A stretch of 43,906 nt of DNA, from assembly GCA_016218725.1 (NCBI GenBank), contig JACRDB010000053.1:1-43906 (forward strand), given 5' to 3'. Position 1 is the stretch's first letter; every line of letters begins with the position of its first letter. Source of the DNA: Deltaproteobacteria bacterium (GTDB lineage Bacteria > Myxococcota_A > Polyangia > Polyangiales > Ga0077539). Both the position numbers and the translations under genes were made by a program. Shown one piece after another: positions 25,530 through 32,704 of the stretch. The notes under the pieces were generated by a model. That model was not told where the DNA came from, ran no database searches, and saw only the letters and a list, made by a program, of their open reading frames with translations.

Positions 25530-26888
25530 TTGGGCGAAGAGAACACCCCCCCGGAGGACAACACCACTCCGGACGAGCGCCCGGAGCGCAACGCGGGGCC
25601 CCCTTCGGTGTTGCTGGTGGATGAGGATGGGGCGTCGGTGCACCCGCTCCCGGCGCGGGGGACGCTGACCATCGGCCGCGGCGAGGGCTGTGACCTCAAG
25701 GTGGAGCATGCGTCCGTGTCGCGCACCCACGCGGTGCTGGAGGTGGACGGTCGGCGCCTGACCATCCGCGACGCGGGCAGCGTGAACGGGGTGAGGCTCC
25801 GGGGGCGGCGGCTGGACCCGAACGAGGCGCAGGTCTTCGGGGTGGGCGAGGTGGTGGAGCTGGGGCGGGCGTCGATGGTGGTGATCGCCCAGCGGCTGTC
25901 CACGCTCGCCGAGGCCGCCGCGGCGAAGCCCCTGGACGTCGGCGGGGCGGTGGTGGCGCACCCGTCCATGCGGGCGCTCTACGCGCTGGTGGAGCGCGTG
26001 GCCATGAGCGACATCAACGCCCTGGTGCTCGGCGAGACCGGCGTGGGCAAGGAGCTCCTGGTGGAGGCCCTGCACCGGGGCTCGCGCCGGGCGTCGCAGC
26101 CCCTGGTGCGGCTCAACTGCGCGGCGCTATCCCCCACGCTGGTCGAGAGCGAGCTCTTCGGGTACGAGAAGGGGGCCTTCACCGGCGCGCTCAGCGCGCG
26201 CGCGGGGCTCCTGGAGGCCGCCCACGGCGGCACGCTCTTCCTGGACGAGGTGGGCGACCTGCCCGCGGCCCTCCAGGCCAAGATCCTGCGGGTCATCGAG
26301 GACCGCCAGGTGCTGCGCGTCGGGGCGCAGCGAACCCGCGAGGTGGACGTGCGCTTCGTGGCCGCCACGCACCGGGACCTGCGCGCCGAGGTGCAGCTCG
26401 GCACCTTCCGGCGGGACCTTTACTACCGGCTCAACGGCATCGTGCTGGCCATCCCCCCCTTGCGCGAGCGCGTCGCGGAGGTCCGCCCGCTGGCCGAGCA
26501 CTTCCTGGCGAAGGCCCGCCCCGGCGTCCGCGGAGGGCCCCTGGACCCGGCGGTGGTCGCGGTCCTGGAGGCCCACGACTGGCCCGGCAACGTGCGCGAG
26601 CTGCGAAACGTCATCGGCCGCGCGGTGATCCTCGCGGGCGACGGCCCGATCACCCTCGCGGAGCTCCCCGAGGAGCTGCGCCTGCGCGCGTCCAGGCCGC
26701 CCTCGGACGCCCCGAAGCTGCGCGACGAGATGGGCGCCATCGAGCGCCGTCGCATCGAGGACGCCCTGGCCCGCACCAACGGCAACCAGACCCACGCCGC
26801 GGTGCTCCTGGGCATGCCCCGGCGCACGCTGGTTGCGCGGCTCAAGCAGTACGGCCTCGGGCGCTCGCAGCGCCGCGAGGAGCCGTAG
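25530..26888 (+). CDS. FHA domain sigma54-dependent transcriptional activator
   Basis: About 452 residues if translation starts at TTG 25530, which has GGAG five bases upstream; the frame is open to 25356 and GTG 25515 is an alternative. An FHA domain (~40-120: GTLTIGRGEGCDLKVEH, ASVSRTHAVLEV, SVNGVRL) reads phosphothreonine. A bacterial enhancer-binding AAA+ core follows, with Walker A GETGVGKE (~168), the sigma54-contacting GAFTGA loop (~215), LFLDEVGDLP (Walker B) and the R-finger region. A Fis-type helix-turn-helix ends the protein (RRRIEDALARTNGNQTHAAV, then LGMPRRTLVARLKQYGL). FHA control implies activation through Ser/Thr kinase signalling; the PknB-type kinase in the divergent operon is an obvious but unproven candidate. 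Confidence 0.9.
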   Translation: MGEENTPPEDNTTPDERPERNAGPPSVLLVDEDGASVHPLPARGTLTIGRGEGCDLKVEHASVSRTHAVLEVDGRRLTIRDAGSVNGVRLRGRRLDPNEAQVFGVGEVVELGRASMVVIAQRLSTLAEAAAAKPLDVGGAVVAHPSMRALYALVERVAMSDINALVLGETGVGKELLVEALHRGSRRASQPLVRLNCAALSPTLVESELFGYEKGAFTGALSARAGLLEAAHGGTLFLDEVGDLPAALQAKILRVIEDRQVLRVGAQRTREVDVRFVAATHRDLRAEVQLGTFRRDLYYRLNGIVLAIPPLRERVAEVRPLAEHFLAKARPGVRGGPLDPAVVAVLEAHDWPGNVRELRNVIGRAVILAGDGPITLAELPEELRLRASRPPSDAPKLRDEMGAIERRRIEDALARTNGNQTHAAVLLGMPRRTLVARLKQYGLGRSQRREEP

Positions 26889-26895
26889 GCGTCCC

Positions 26896-28089
26896 TCACC
26901 CCCCCGAGAGGCTCGTCCAGCGCGCCACCAGCGCGTCCACCGCGGCCTCGTCGTGGTAGACGCCGAAGCCCACCCGCAGCCGGTCGTCGCGCGCGTCGGT
27001 GACCACGCCCACGCGCTTCAAGCGCGCCGCCCAGGGCCTCGCCTCCGGCGTGCGGAACGTGAGGAAATGGCCCCTCCGAGGGTCTTCCACGGGCACCACC
27101 AGCGCCTCGGGGCCCGGGGCGCCCGGGGCCCCCGCGCGGCGCAGCCCCTCCACGAAGCGCCGCTGGAGCCCGTGGACCCACGCCTCGGCCGCCGCGGTGG
27201 TGAGCCCCACCCGCGCCCTCCAGCGCTGCACGGCGTTGAAGCGGTAGAGCCCCGTGGGGTCGAAGGTCGCGCCCAGAAACGCCCTGCCGCCCGGCGCGTA
27301 GGCCACGGCCCCGGGGCTCCCGGCGCCCCGGTCCAGCGCCCCGAAGGCCGCGAACCAGCCCGTGTCCCGGGGCCTCCAGGGCACCCCGGGGGGCGCGTGC
27401 AGGAAGCACACCCCCTCGCCGCTCATGGCGTACTTGTAGCCCCCGGCGACGTAGAACGCGCGAGAGCACACCGCGGACAGGTCCGTCGGCGTCGCGAGGA
27501 ACCCGTGGTAGCCGTCGATCACGACCAGCGGACCCGGGGGGAGCGCGGCCACCAGCTGGTCGAGCGCGGGCACCCTCCACCCGCTGTTGAAGAACACCTG
27601 GCTGAAGAACACCAGGTCCGCGCCGCGGCGGGCCTCCGTCACGAGCCTCTCGGGGAAGCTGTCAAAGGGCTCCGTGGGCACCCTCTCGACGGTGCAGAGC
27701 CCGTCCTCCTCCAGCCTCCGGGCCTGGCGCTCGAAGGCGTGGAACTCCCCGTCGGTGGTCACGATACGCGGTCGCTCCGGCAGCAGCGACAGCACCCTGA
27801 GCACCAGGGAGTGGGTGTTCGGCGCGAAGGCCAGGCCCTCCCCGCCGGGGAGCCGGAGCTCCCGCGCGAGGTGCCCCGCGGCCTCGGGGTACACGCTGGC
27901 GAACACGTGGTCCCATTTGTCATCGAGCATCACGGCCGCGTCGGTCCACGCCTGGCGCTGGGCGTCCAGGGTGACGTCGGGCCACGGGTGGTGGCTGTGG
28001 GCCGCGAAGTGCAGCCTCCCGGGCACGGCCGAGAGGGCCGCCGAGAAGTGCTCCGCCAGACACCCCAGGGGGGGTTCGTGCGCGTCCAT
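26896..28089 (-). CDS. PLP-dependent class V aminotransferase / kynureninase-like enzyme
   Basis: 397 residues of the fold-type I PLP superfamily, class V branch. NTHSLVLRVLSLLP resembles the phosphate-binding region. IDGYHGF supplies the Asp that pairs with the PLP pyridine nitrogen and a following His. VAGGYKYAMSGEGVCFLH contains the Schiff-base Lys in the GxYKY(x)xxG context typical of kynureninase and cysteine desulfurase relatives. No Cys-containing desulfurase loop was seen, so kynureninase-like or aminotransferase activity is more likely; the substrate is unknown. ATG 28089 starts 7 bp after the stop of the FG-GAP/Cys-rich lipoprotein gene, so the two are cotranscribed. It ends 7 bp from the convergent sigma54 activator. 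Confidence 0.8.
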   Translation of the reverse strand: MDAHEPPLGCLAEHFSAALSAVPGRLHFAAHSHHPWPDVTLDAQRQAWTDAAVMLDDKWDHVFASVYPEAAGHLARELRLPGGEGLAFAPNTHSLVLRVLSLLPERPRIVTTDGEFHAFERQARRLEEDGLCTVERVPTEPFDSFPERLVTEARRGADLVFFSQVFFNSGWRVPALDQLVAALPPGPLVVIDGYHGFLATPTDLSAVCSRAFYVAGGYKYAMSGEGVCFLHAPPGVPWRPRDTGWFAAFGALDRGAGSPGAVAYAPGGRAFLGATFDPTGLYRFNAVQRWRARVGLTTAAAEAWVHGLQRRFVEGLRRAGAPGAPGPEALVVPVEDPRRGHFLTFRTPEARPWAARLKRVGVVTDARDDRLRVGFGVYHDEAAVDALVARWTSLSGG

Positions 28090-28096
28090 CACACCC

Positions 28097-30595
28097 CTAG
28101 CGCCCGGCGCCCAGGACCGAGAACAGCGTCCCCAGGGCCGCCGGGAGCGCCAGCGCGCTGGCCATGGGCGCCGGGCCCGTCATGGTCCCTCGGTGCAGGA
28201 ACACCGCCGTGGGGCCCCGGGCGCCGATGGCCAGGTCGTCCAGCCGGTCCCCGTCGGTGTCCGCCACCCCCGAGAGCGCCACGCCGAAATCCATCGCCTC
28301 CGAGGGCCCTCGGAGGGTGACCGCCATGGCCGCCACGGGCCCCGACGGGGACCCGAGGTACACCCTCACCTCCCGGGGCGTGGTCTGGGCCACCGCCAGG
28401 TCGCTGTACCCGTCGTGGTTCAGGTCCCCGGCGAGCGCCAGGACCGCCCCGAAGCCCGAGCCCGCCTCCCCGGTGAGCGCCACCGAGCCAGTGGTCGCCC
28501 CGATCCTGCCAAAATAGACATCCACCCGCGCCGCGCCCGGAGAACCGACCGCCAGGTCGCCGATTCCGTCGCCGTTCACGTCCCCCGCCGCCGCCAGCAC
28601 GCTGCCAAAATCCGTCGCGCCCGCGGGCCCCGTGAGCCTCAGCGCCGTCGCCGACAGCCCCGTACGGGACCCTACATGCACCTGCACGGAGTTCGTCCCC
28701 GGGGAGCCTACGGCCACGTCGTCGATGTTGTCGCCGGTGAGGTCCTGGCCCCCCGCCACGGCGAGGCCGAGGTTGGCTCCGGCGGCGCCCGTGAGGGTCA
28801 CCGAGGGGAAGCTCCCGAGGCCCGTGCGGGAGCCGTAGTGCACCTGGGCCCTGGACGAGATCCCGAGGCCAAAGACCACGTCCCCGAAGCCGTCGCGGTT
28901 GACGTCCCCGGCGAAGGCGACCGCGGTCCCGAAGCCCACCACGCTGTAGGTGAGCGTGGTCCCCGTGGGAGGGAGCCCCGCGGCGCCGCCCGGGAAGAAC
29001 ACCGCGCGGTTCGTCCCCACGAGGGAGCCGGCCACCAGGTCCGCGTAGCCGTCGCCGTTGACGTCCCCCGCGGCCAGGGCGCGGCCGAAGCCCGCGGTCC
29101 CGGGCGCCGTCAGGAGCTGCGACGGCGTCGCCGGGAGCCCGGAGGGCCCCGCGAGGAAGAGCGCGACCGTGGGTGCGTCGCTGCCGCCCAGCGCGAGGTC
29201 CCCGAGGCCGTCGCCGTTGGCGTCCAGGGCGCTGCCGTAGGCGCTCTCGGCGGAGCTCCGGGGCCCCACGAAGAACTCCCACACCGCGGACGGGGTGGCG
29301 CCGGTGACCCGGTCCTGCCGCGGGGACAGCCGCCAGTACCACACCCCCGGGGCGAGCTCCTCGCCGGGCGTGGTGCTGGTGCCCGTCACGTCCAGCGTGA
29401 GGGCCGCGCGGGTGAAGGCCCGGTCCCGCGAGAGCTCTACCCGGGCGCCGGTCACCGGGCTCGCGAGCCGCCACTCCAGCGTGGGCCTGCGAGAGCCCAC
29501 CCTCGCCGTGGAGAGCGGCCACACCGGCTGCGGGATCGGCAGCGGGTCGCAGCGCGTCCCCACGGGGTAGAAGCCCGTGTTGCAGCTCACCGCGCAGCTC
29601 CCACCCGTGCACAGCGCGATGCCGTTCATGGGGCTGGCGCACGCCCGGCGGCACGCCCCGCAGTCCGTCATGGACGCCAGCACCGAGGTCTCGCACCCCG
29701 TGGCAAGCGCCCCGTCGCAGTCCGCGAAGCCCGCCGTGCAGCTCAGCCGACACACCCCCAGGGAGCACAGCGCCGTGGCGTTGGGCCCCGCGGCGCAGAC
29801 ATTCCCGCAGGCCCCGCAGTTGCGCCCGTCCGTGCGCGTGGGCGTCTCGCACCCGTTGGCGGGATTCATGTCACAGTCGGCCATCCCCGTGGCGCAGCCC
29901 GTGACGCAGCGCCCCGCGGCGCACGTGGCCGTCATCCCCGGCGGGGCCGCGCAGCGCATCCCGCAGCCGCCGCAGTGCGACAGGTTCGTCTGCGTGTTGG
30001 CCTCGCAGCCGTTGGTGGTCACCCCGTCGCAGTTCGCGTAGCCCGGCAGACACTCCACGGTGCAGGCCCCCAGCGCGCACGCCGACCGCGTGCCCGTGGC
30101 CGTGGGGCAGAGCATCCCGCAGCGCCCGCAGTTGCGCGGGTCCGTGTTCAGGTCCGCGCAGCCGGTCGCGCAGCGCGTGCCCGCCGCGCCGGAGCACCCG
30201 TCGGAGCACCCGTAGCGCCCGTCCCTGAGCGCGCACACCGGCGTGGGGCTCACGCACACCGTGGTGCAGTCCCCGCAGCGCAGCGCCGAGGTGAGGTCCG
30301 CCTCGCAGCCGTCCGAGGGGTTCCTGTTGCAGTCCCCGCGCCCCACCGGGCACCCCGAAGCCTCCGCGGTCACGTCCTGGGACGCCTCCAGCGCCGTGTC
30401 CGCGGGCGGCGCTCCCGTGTCCAGCGGCGGGACGTCCAGGGGCGGGGGCCTCGGCCCGTCGAGCTCCGCCGCGGTGTCCTCCAGGGCCGCTTCCTGCGTG
30501 TCCTCCCCGGCGTCCTCGATGGAGAACACCCGACGCCCGTCGCCGCACGCGGCGACCCCGAGCGCCGCCCACAGCACCCTCAAGAAAGCGCGCAT
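28097..30595 (-). CDS. Cys-rich repeat plus FG-GAP lipoprotein (paralogue 3)
   Basis: 832 residues. The signal peptide ends ALGVAAC (lipobox). An Asp/Ala/Pro linker is followed by about six Cys-rich repeats of the pattern (D)xxNCGxCGxxC...C..G.C...C..G..(N/D)C, each near 40-45 residues. Then come the beta-sandwich module shared with the other two FG-GAP proteins (RRPTLEW, ARVELSRDRAFT, GVWYWRL) and seven FG-GAP repeats (DVNGDGYADLVAGS, DVNGDGIGDLAVGSP and others). The combination links the FG-GAP family to the giant Cys-repeat lipoprotein at the right end of the window. A surface-exposed adhesive or binding role is likely but unproven. It lies 43 bp downstream of the SpoA-domain gene. Confidence 0.85.
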   Translation of the reverse strand: MRAFLRVLWAALGVAACGDGRRVFSIEDAGEDTQEAALEDTAAELDGPRPPPLDVPPLDTGAPPADTALEASQDVTAEASGCPVGRGDCNRNPSDGCEADLTSALRCGDCTTVCVSPTPVCALRDGRYGCSDGCSGAAGTRCATGCADLNTDPRNCGRCGMLCPTATGTRSACALGACTVECLPGYANCDGVTTNGCEANTQTNLSHCGGCGMRCAAPPGMTATCAAGRCVTGCATGMADCDMNPANGCETPTRTDGRNCGACGNVCAAGPNATALCSLGVCRLSCTAGFADCDGALATGCETSVLASMTDCGACRRACASPMNGIALCTGGSCAVSCNTGFYPVGTRCDPLPIPQPVWPLSTARVGSRRPTLEWRLASPVTGARVELSRDRAFTRAALTLDVTGTSTTPGEELAPGVWYWRLSPRQDRVTGATPSAVWEFFVGPRSSAESAYGSALDANGDGLGDLALGGSDAPTVALFLAGPSGLPATPSQLLTAPGTAGFGRALAAGDVNGDGYADLVAGSLVGTNRAVFFPGGAAGLPPTGTTLTYSVVGFGTAVAFAGDVNRDGFGDVVFGLGISSRAQVHYGSRTGLGSFPSVTLTGAAGANLGLAVAGGQDLTGDNIDDVAVGSPGTNSVQVHVGSRTGLSATALRLTGPAGATDFGSVLAAAGDVNGDGIGDLAVGSPGAARVDVYFGRIGATTGSVALTGEAGSGFGAVLALAGDLNHDGYSDLAVAQTTPREVRVYLGSPSGPVAAMAVTLRGPSEAMDFGVALSGVADTDGDRLDDLAIGARGPTAVFLHRGTMTGPAPMASALALPAALGTLFSVLGAGR

Positions 30596-30638
30596 ACGCC
30601 GGAGGATACCCCGAAGACGCGCGCTCCGCCCCGACCGC

Positions 30639-31775
30639 CTACAAGAGCTCGGTCAGCCTCACCCCGACCTCGCCCTCCACGTCCACCAGCTCCCCGCGGG
30701 CGATGAGCCTCCCCCCGGCCCGCACCACCACCGCCTCGCCCAGCCGGGTCCCCAGGGTCACCACCGCCCCGGGCCTCCACGCGGCCAGCTCCCCCACGGT
30801 CACCGCCCCCTGGGCGATCTCCACCGTCACCTCCACCGGCAACGAGGACAACACCGCCGTCCGCTCCGAGGGGTCCGTCACAGGTTCGTCCACCACCAGC
30901 GCCCTCCTGCAAGGTGCCAGCGCACCGTCCACCGTCACTCCCCCCGCGTCAAGACGCACCGGGAGCTCTACCGCACCCAGACGCACACTACCGGTACCTG
31001 TAAGCCCTGTCCCACCCCAGCGTACACTGTCACACAAGAGCGCATCACCCGGGACCAGCGAGGCCACGGTCCTGGCCCCGAGGGTGTCCCGGGCGATGGT
31101 TACACTGAACCGGAGGGTGAGGTCTCCGAGGCGCTCCAGGGCCTTCTCCGGGGGAGGGACCAGGGGAGGCGCCCCGAGGGACTCCGCGGGGGTGCACAGC
31201 ACCACTTCGCCTGCGTCCAGGCCCACGGAGAGCCTCCAGGGCCAGGCGAGCACCACCGTCGAGGGGTCCCCGAGGGTCTCCAGGGCGTGCTCCAGGTCCT
31301 CGGTGACCGCGCGCACGCGCGGGGCGGGAGAGCCCCCCAGGGCCAGCGCCAGGGCCCTGCCCGCGAGCACCACGAGGGCGCCCTCCTCGGCGGGCTGGAG
31401 GCCCGCGGGAGCGTGCCCGAGGGCCCGGGCCTGCTCCTGGTCCGCCCCCAGGGCGCGGTGCGCCAGGGTCTTTGCGAAGGCCCGGTCCACGAGGGCCACG
31501 GCCGCGCCGAGGGAGCCCCCACACGCCACCACGGCGAGGGCGCCCTGGCGCCAGCGAGAGAGGACCTCGTCCCGGGGCCCTCGGACCGGAGCGCCCGCCC
31601 AGGCCTCCAGCGGGCCCCCGAGGAGCCGGCGCCAGCGGGGCCCGAGGGCGTCCCTCACCGTGACGGGTCCGGCCCGACGCGCGAAGAGCCCGGCCCAGGA
31701 GGCCTCCTCCCGCGTCCAGCGAGGGAGCCACGGGAAGGGGAAGGGCAGGGCTTTCTCGGGCCTCGGGGCGAGCAC
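30639..31775 (-). CDS. SpoA-domain protein, SctQ/FliM-FliN-like
   Basis: The C-terminal ~75 residues match an SpoA (surface presentation of antigens) domain: LSSLPVEVTVEIAQGAVTVG, WRPGAVVTLGT, VVVRAGGRLIARGELVDVEG and VGVRLTELL. An earlier segment (LGDLTLRFSVTIARDTLGAR, then PGDALLCDS) looks like a second, diverged SpoA domain. This two-domain layout is that of SctQ, the sorting-platform/C-ring protein of type III secretion, and of related switch proteins. No other secretion or flagellar gene is in the window. The start is uncertain: the frame is open to 31892, but GTG 31775 (VLAPRPEKALPFPFPWLP) leaves room for divergent promoters; it would give 378 residues. Confidence 0.7.
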   Translation of the reverse strand: MLAPRPEKALPFPFPWLPRWTREEASWAGLFARRAGPVTVRDALGPRWRRLLGGPLEAWAGAPVRGPRDEVLSRWRQGALAVVACGGSLGAAVALVDRAFAKTLAHRALGADQEQARALGHAPAGLQPAEEGALVVLAGRALALALGGSPAPRVRAVTEDLEHALETLGDPSTVVLAWPWRLSVGLDAGEVVLCTPAESLGAPPLVPPPEKALERLGDLTLRFSVTIARDTLGARTVASLVPGDALLCDSVRWGGTGLTGTGSVRLGAVELPVRLDAGGVTVDGALAPCRRALVVDEPVTDPSERTAVLSSLPVEVTVEIAQGAVTVGELAAWRPGAVVTLGTRLGEAVVVRAGGRLIARGELVDVEGEVGVRLTELL

Positions 31776-31882
31776 CGCCGGGGACCATACCCGGGAATAC
31801 TCCCCGGGCGGAACGGCCCTGTCGCGCGAGCGGTTGCGAAAGGGTATAGATCCCGCTCTACGGAGGCCATGGAGACCCATTG

Positions 31883-32641
31883 ATGTCCGCACGGCTGCTC
31901 ACCACGGAGGAGATGCTCGGGGTCTCCGAGGCATGGCTGGACCCTTCCCGGTTGCGCCCGCTGCTCGAGGGCTCGCCGCTCCTAGGGGGGCTCCTGCCCT
32001 CCATCGAGAGGGCCCACCAGGACCTGCAGGCGGTGGCCCAGGGGAGCCCCGGGGAGCTCGGCGAGCTCCTCCGCGAGGCCCTGCACACGGACCAGCGCCA
32101 CGACCGCAAGGGCCGTGGGGTCCACGGGGTTCTCACGGCGCTCGCGGAGCTCACGGACCCGGGCCCCGGCAGCCAGCGCTGGCTGGACCTGCGCGGCAGG
32201 CTCTTCCCCGAGGGCCTGGAGGTCCTGGGCCAGAGCTACCAGGCCGAGGCGGGCTACGCCGAGCGCCTCGGGCGCGAGCTCGACGACCCGGCCCTGCAGG
32301 TGCTGCTCTCGGTGGTGCGCCTGCCCGACGGGGGCACGCTCCTCGATGAGGTGAAATCCCTCCAGGAGGCCGGCGTGCGGCTCGGGGAGCTCGAAGCGCA
32401 GCGGGCGAAGCTCCAGGGCGCCTCGCAGGGCACCCCCAAGGGCACGGAAGGCGGGGTGGACCGCGCCCAGGTGGTCAAGGCCCGCCACGGGTGGCTCTCG
32501 GTCACCCGGGCCCTGGAGGCCAATCTCCTGGTAGCCGGTGGGCTCACGGACGCCGAGCGGGAGAGCGTCTTCGAGCCCCTCCGGGCGGCCCTGGGCCGCA
32601 GCGGCCAGGGCGCCGCGGGCCCGGTGGGCCCCTCGACGTGA
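31883..32641 (+). CDS. Hypothetical helical cytoplasmic protein
   Basis: 252 residues from ATG 31883, with GGAG eight bases upstream and a -10-like TATAGA at 31845-31850. The sequence is almost entirely helical and soluble, without signal peptide or membrane segment: LSTEEMLG-like N-terminus (LLTTEEMLGVSEAWL), PSIERAHQDLQAVAQG, YQAEAGYAERLGRELDDPAL, LLDEVKSLQEAGVRLGELEAQ and a C-terminal LTDAERESVFEPLRAAL. No catalytic motif is seen and I do not recognise a family. It is divergent from the SpoA gene and 63 bp upstream of the ccm operon, so it may share that operon's promoter. Confidence 0.65.
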   Translation: MSARLLTTEEMLGVSEAWLDPSRLRPLLEGSPLLGGLLPSIERAHQDLQAVAQGSPGELGELLREALHTDQRHDRKGRGVHGVLTALAELTDPGPGSQRWLDLRGRLFPEGLEVLGQSYQAEAGYAERLGRELDDPALQVLLSVVRLPDGGTLLDEVKSLQEAGVRLGELEAQRAKLQGASQGTPKGTEGGVDRAQVVKARHGWLSVTRALEANLLVAGGLTDAERESVFEPLRAALGRSGQGAAGPVGPST

Positions 32642-32704
32642 GCGCAGGCGGCACCACAGTCTCCCTGGCGGCGCACCCACGCCCACACCTCCAGAAAGAA
32701 ACCG

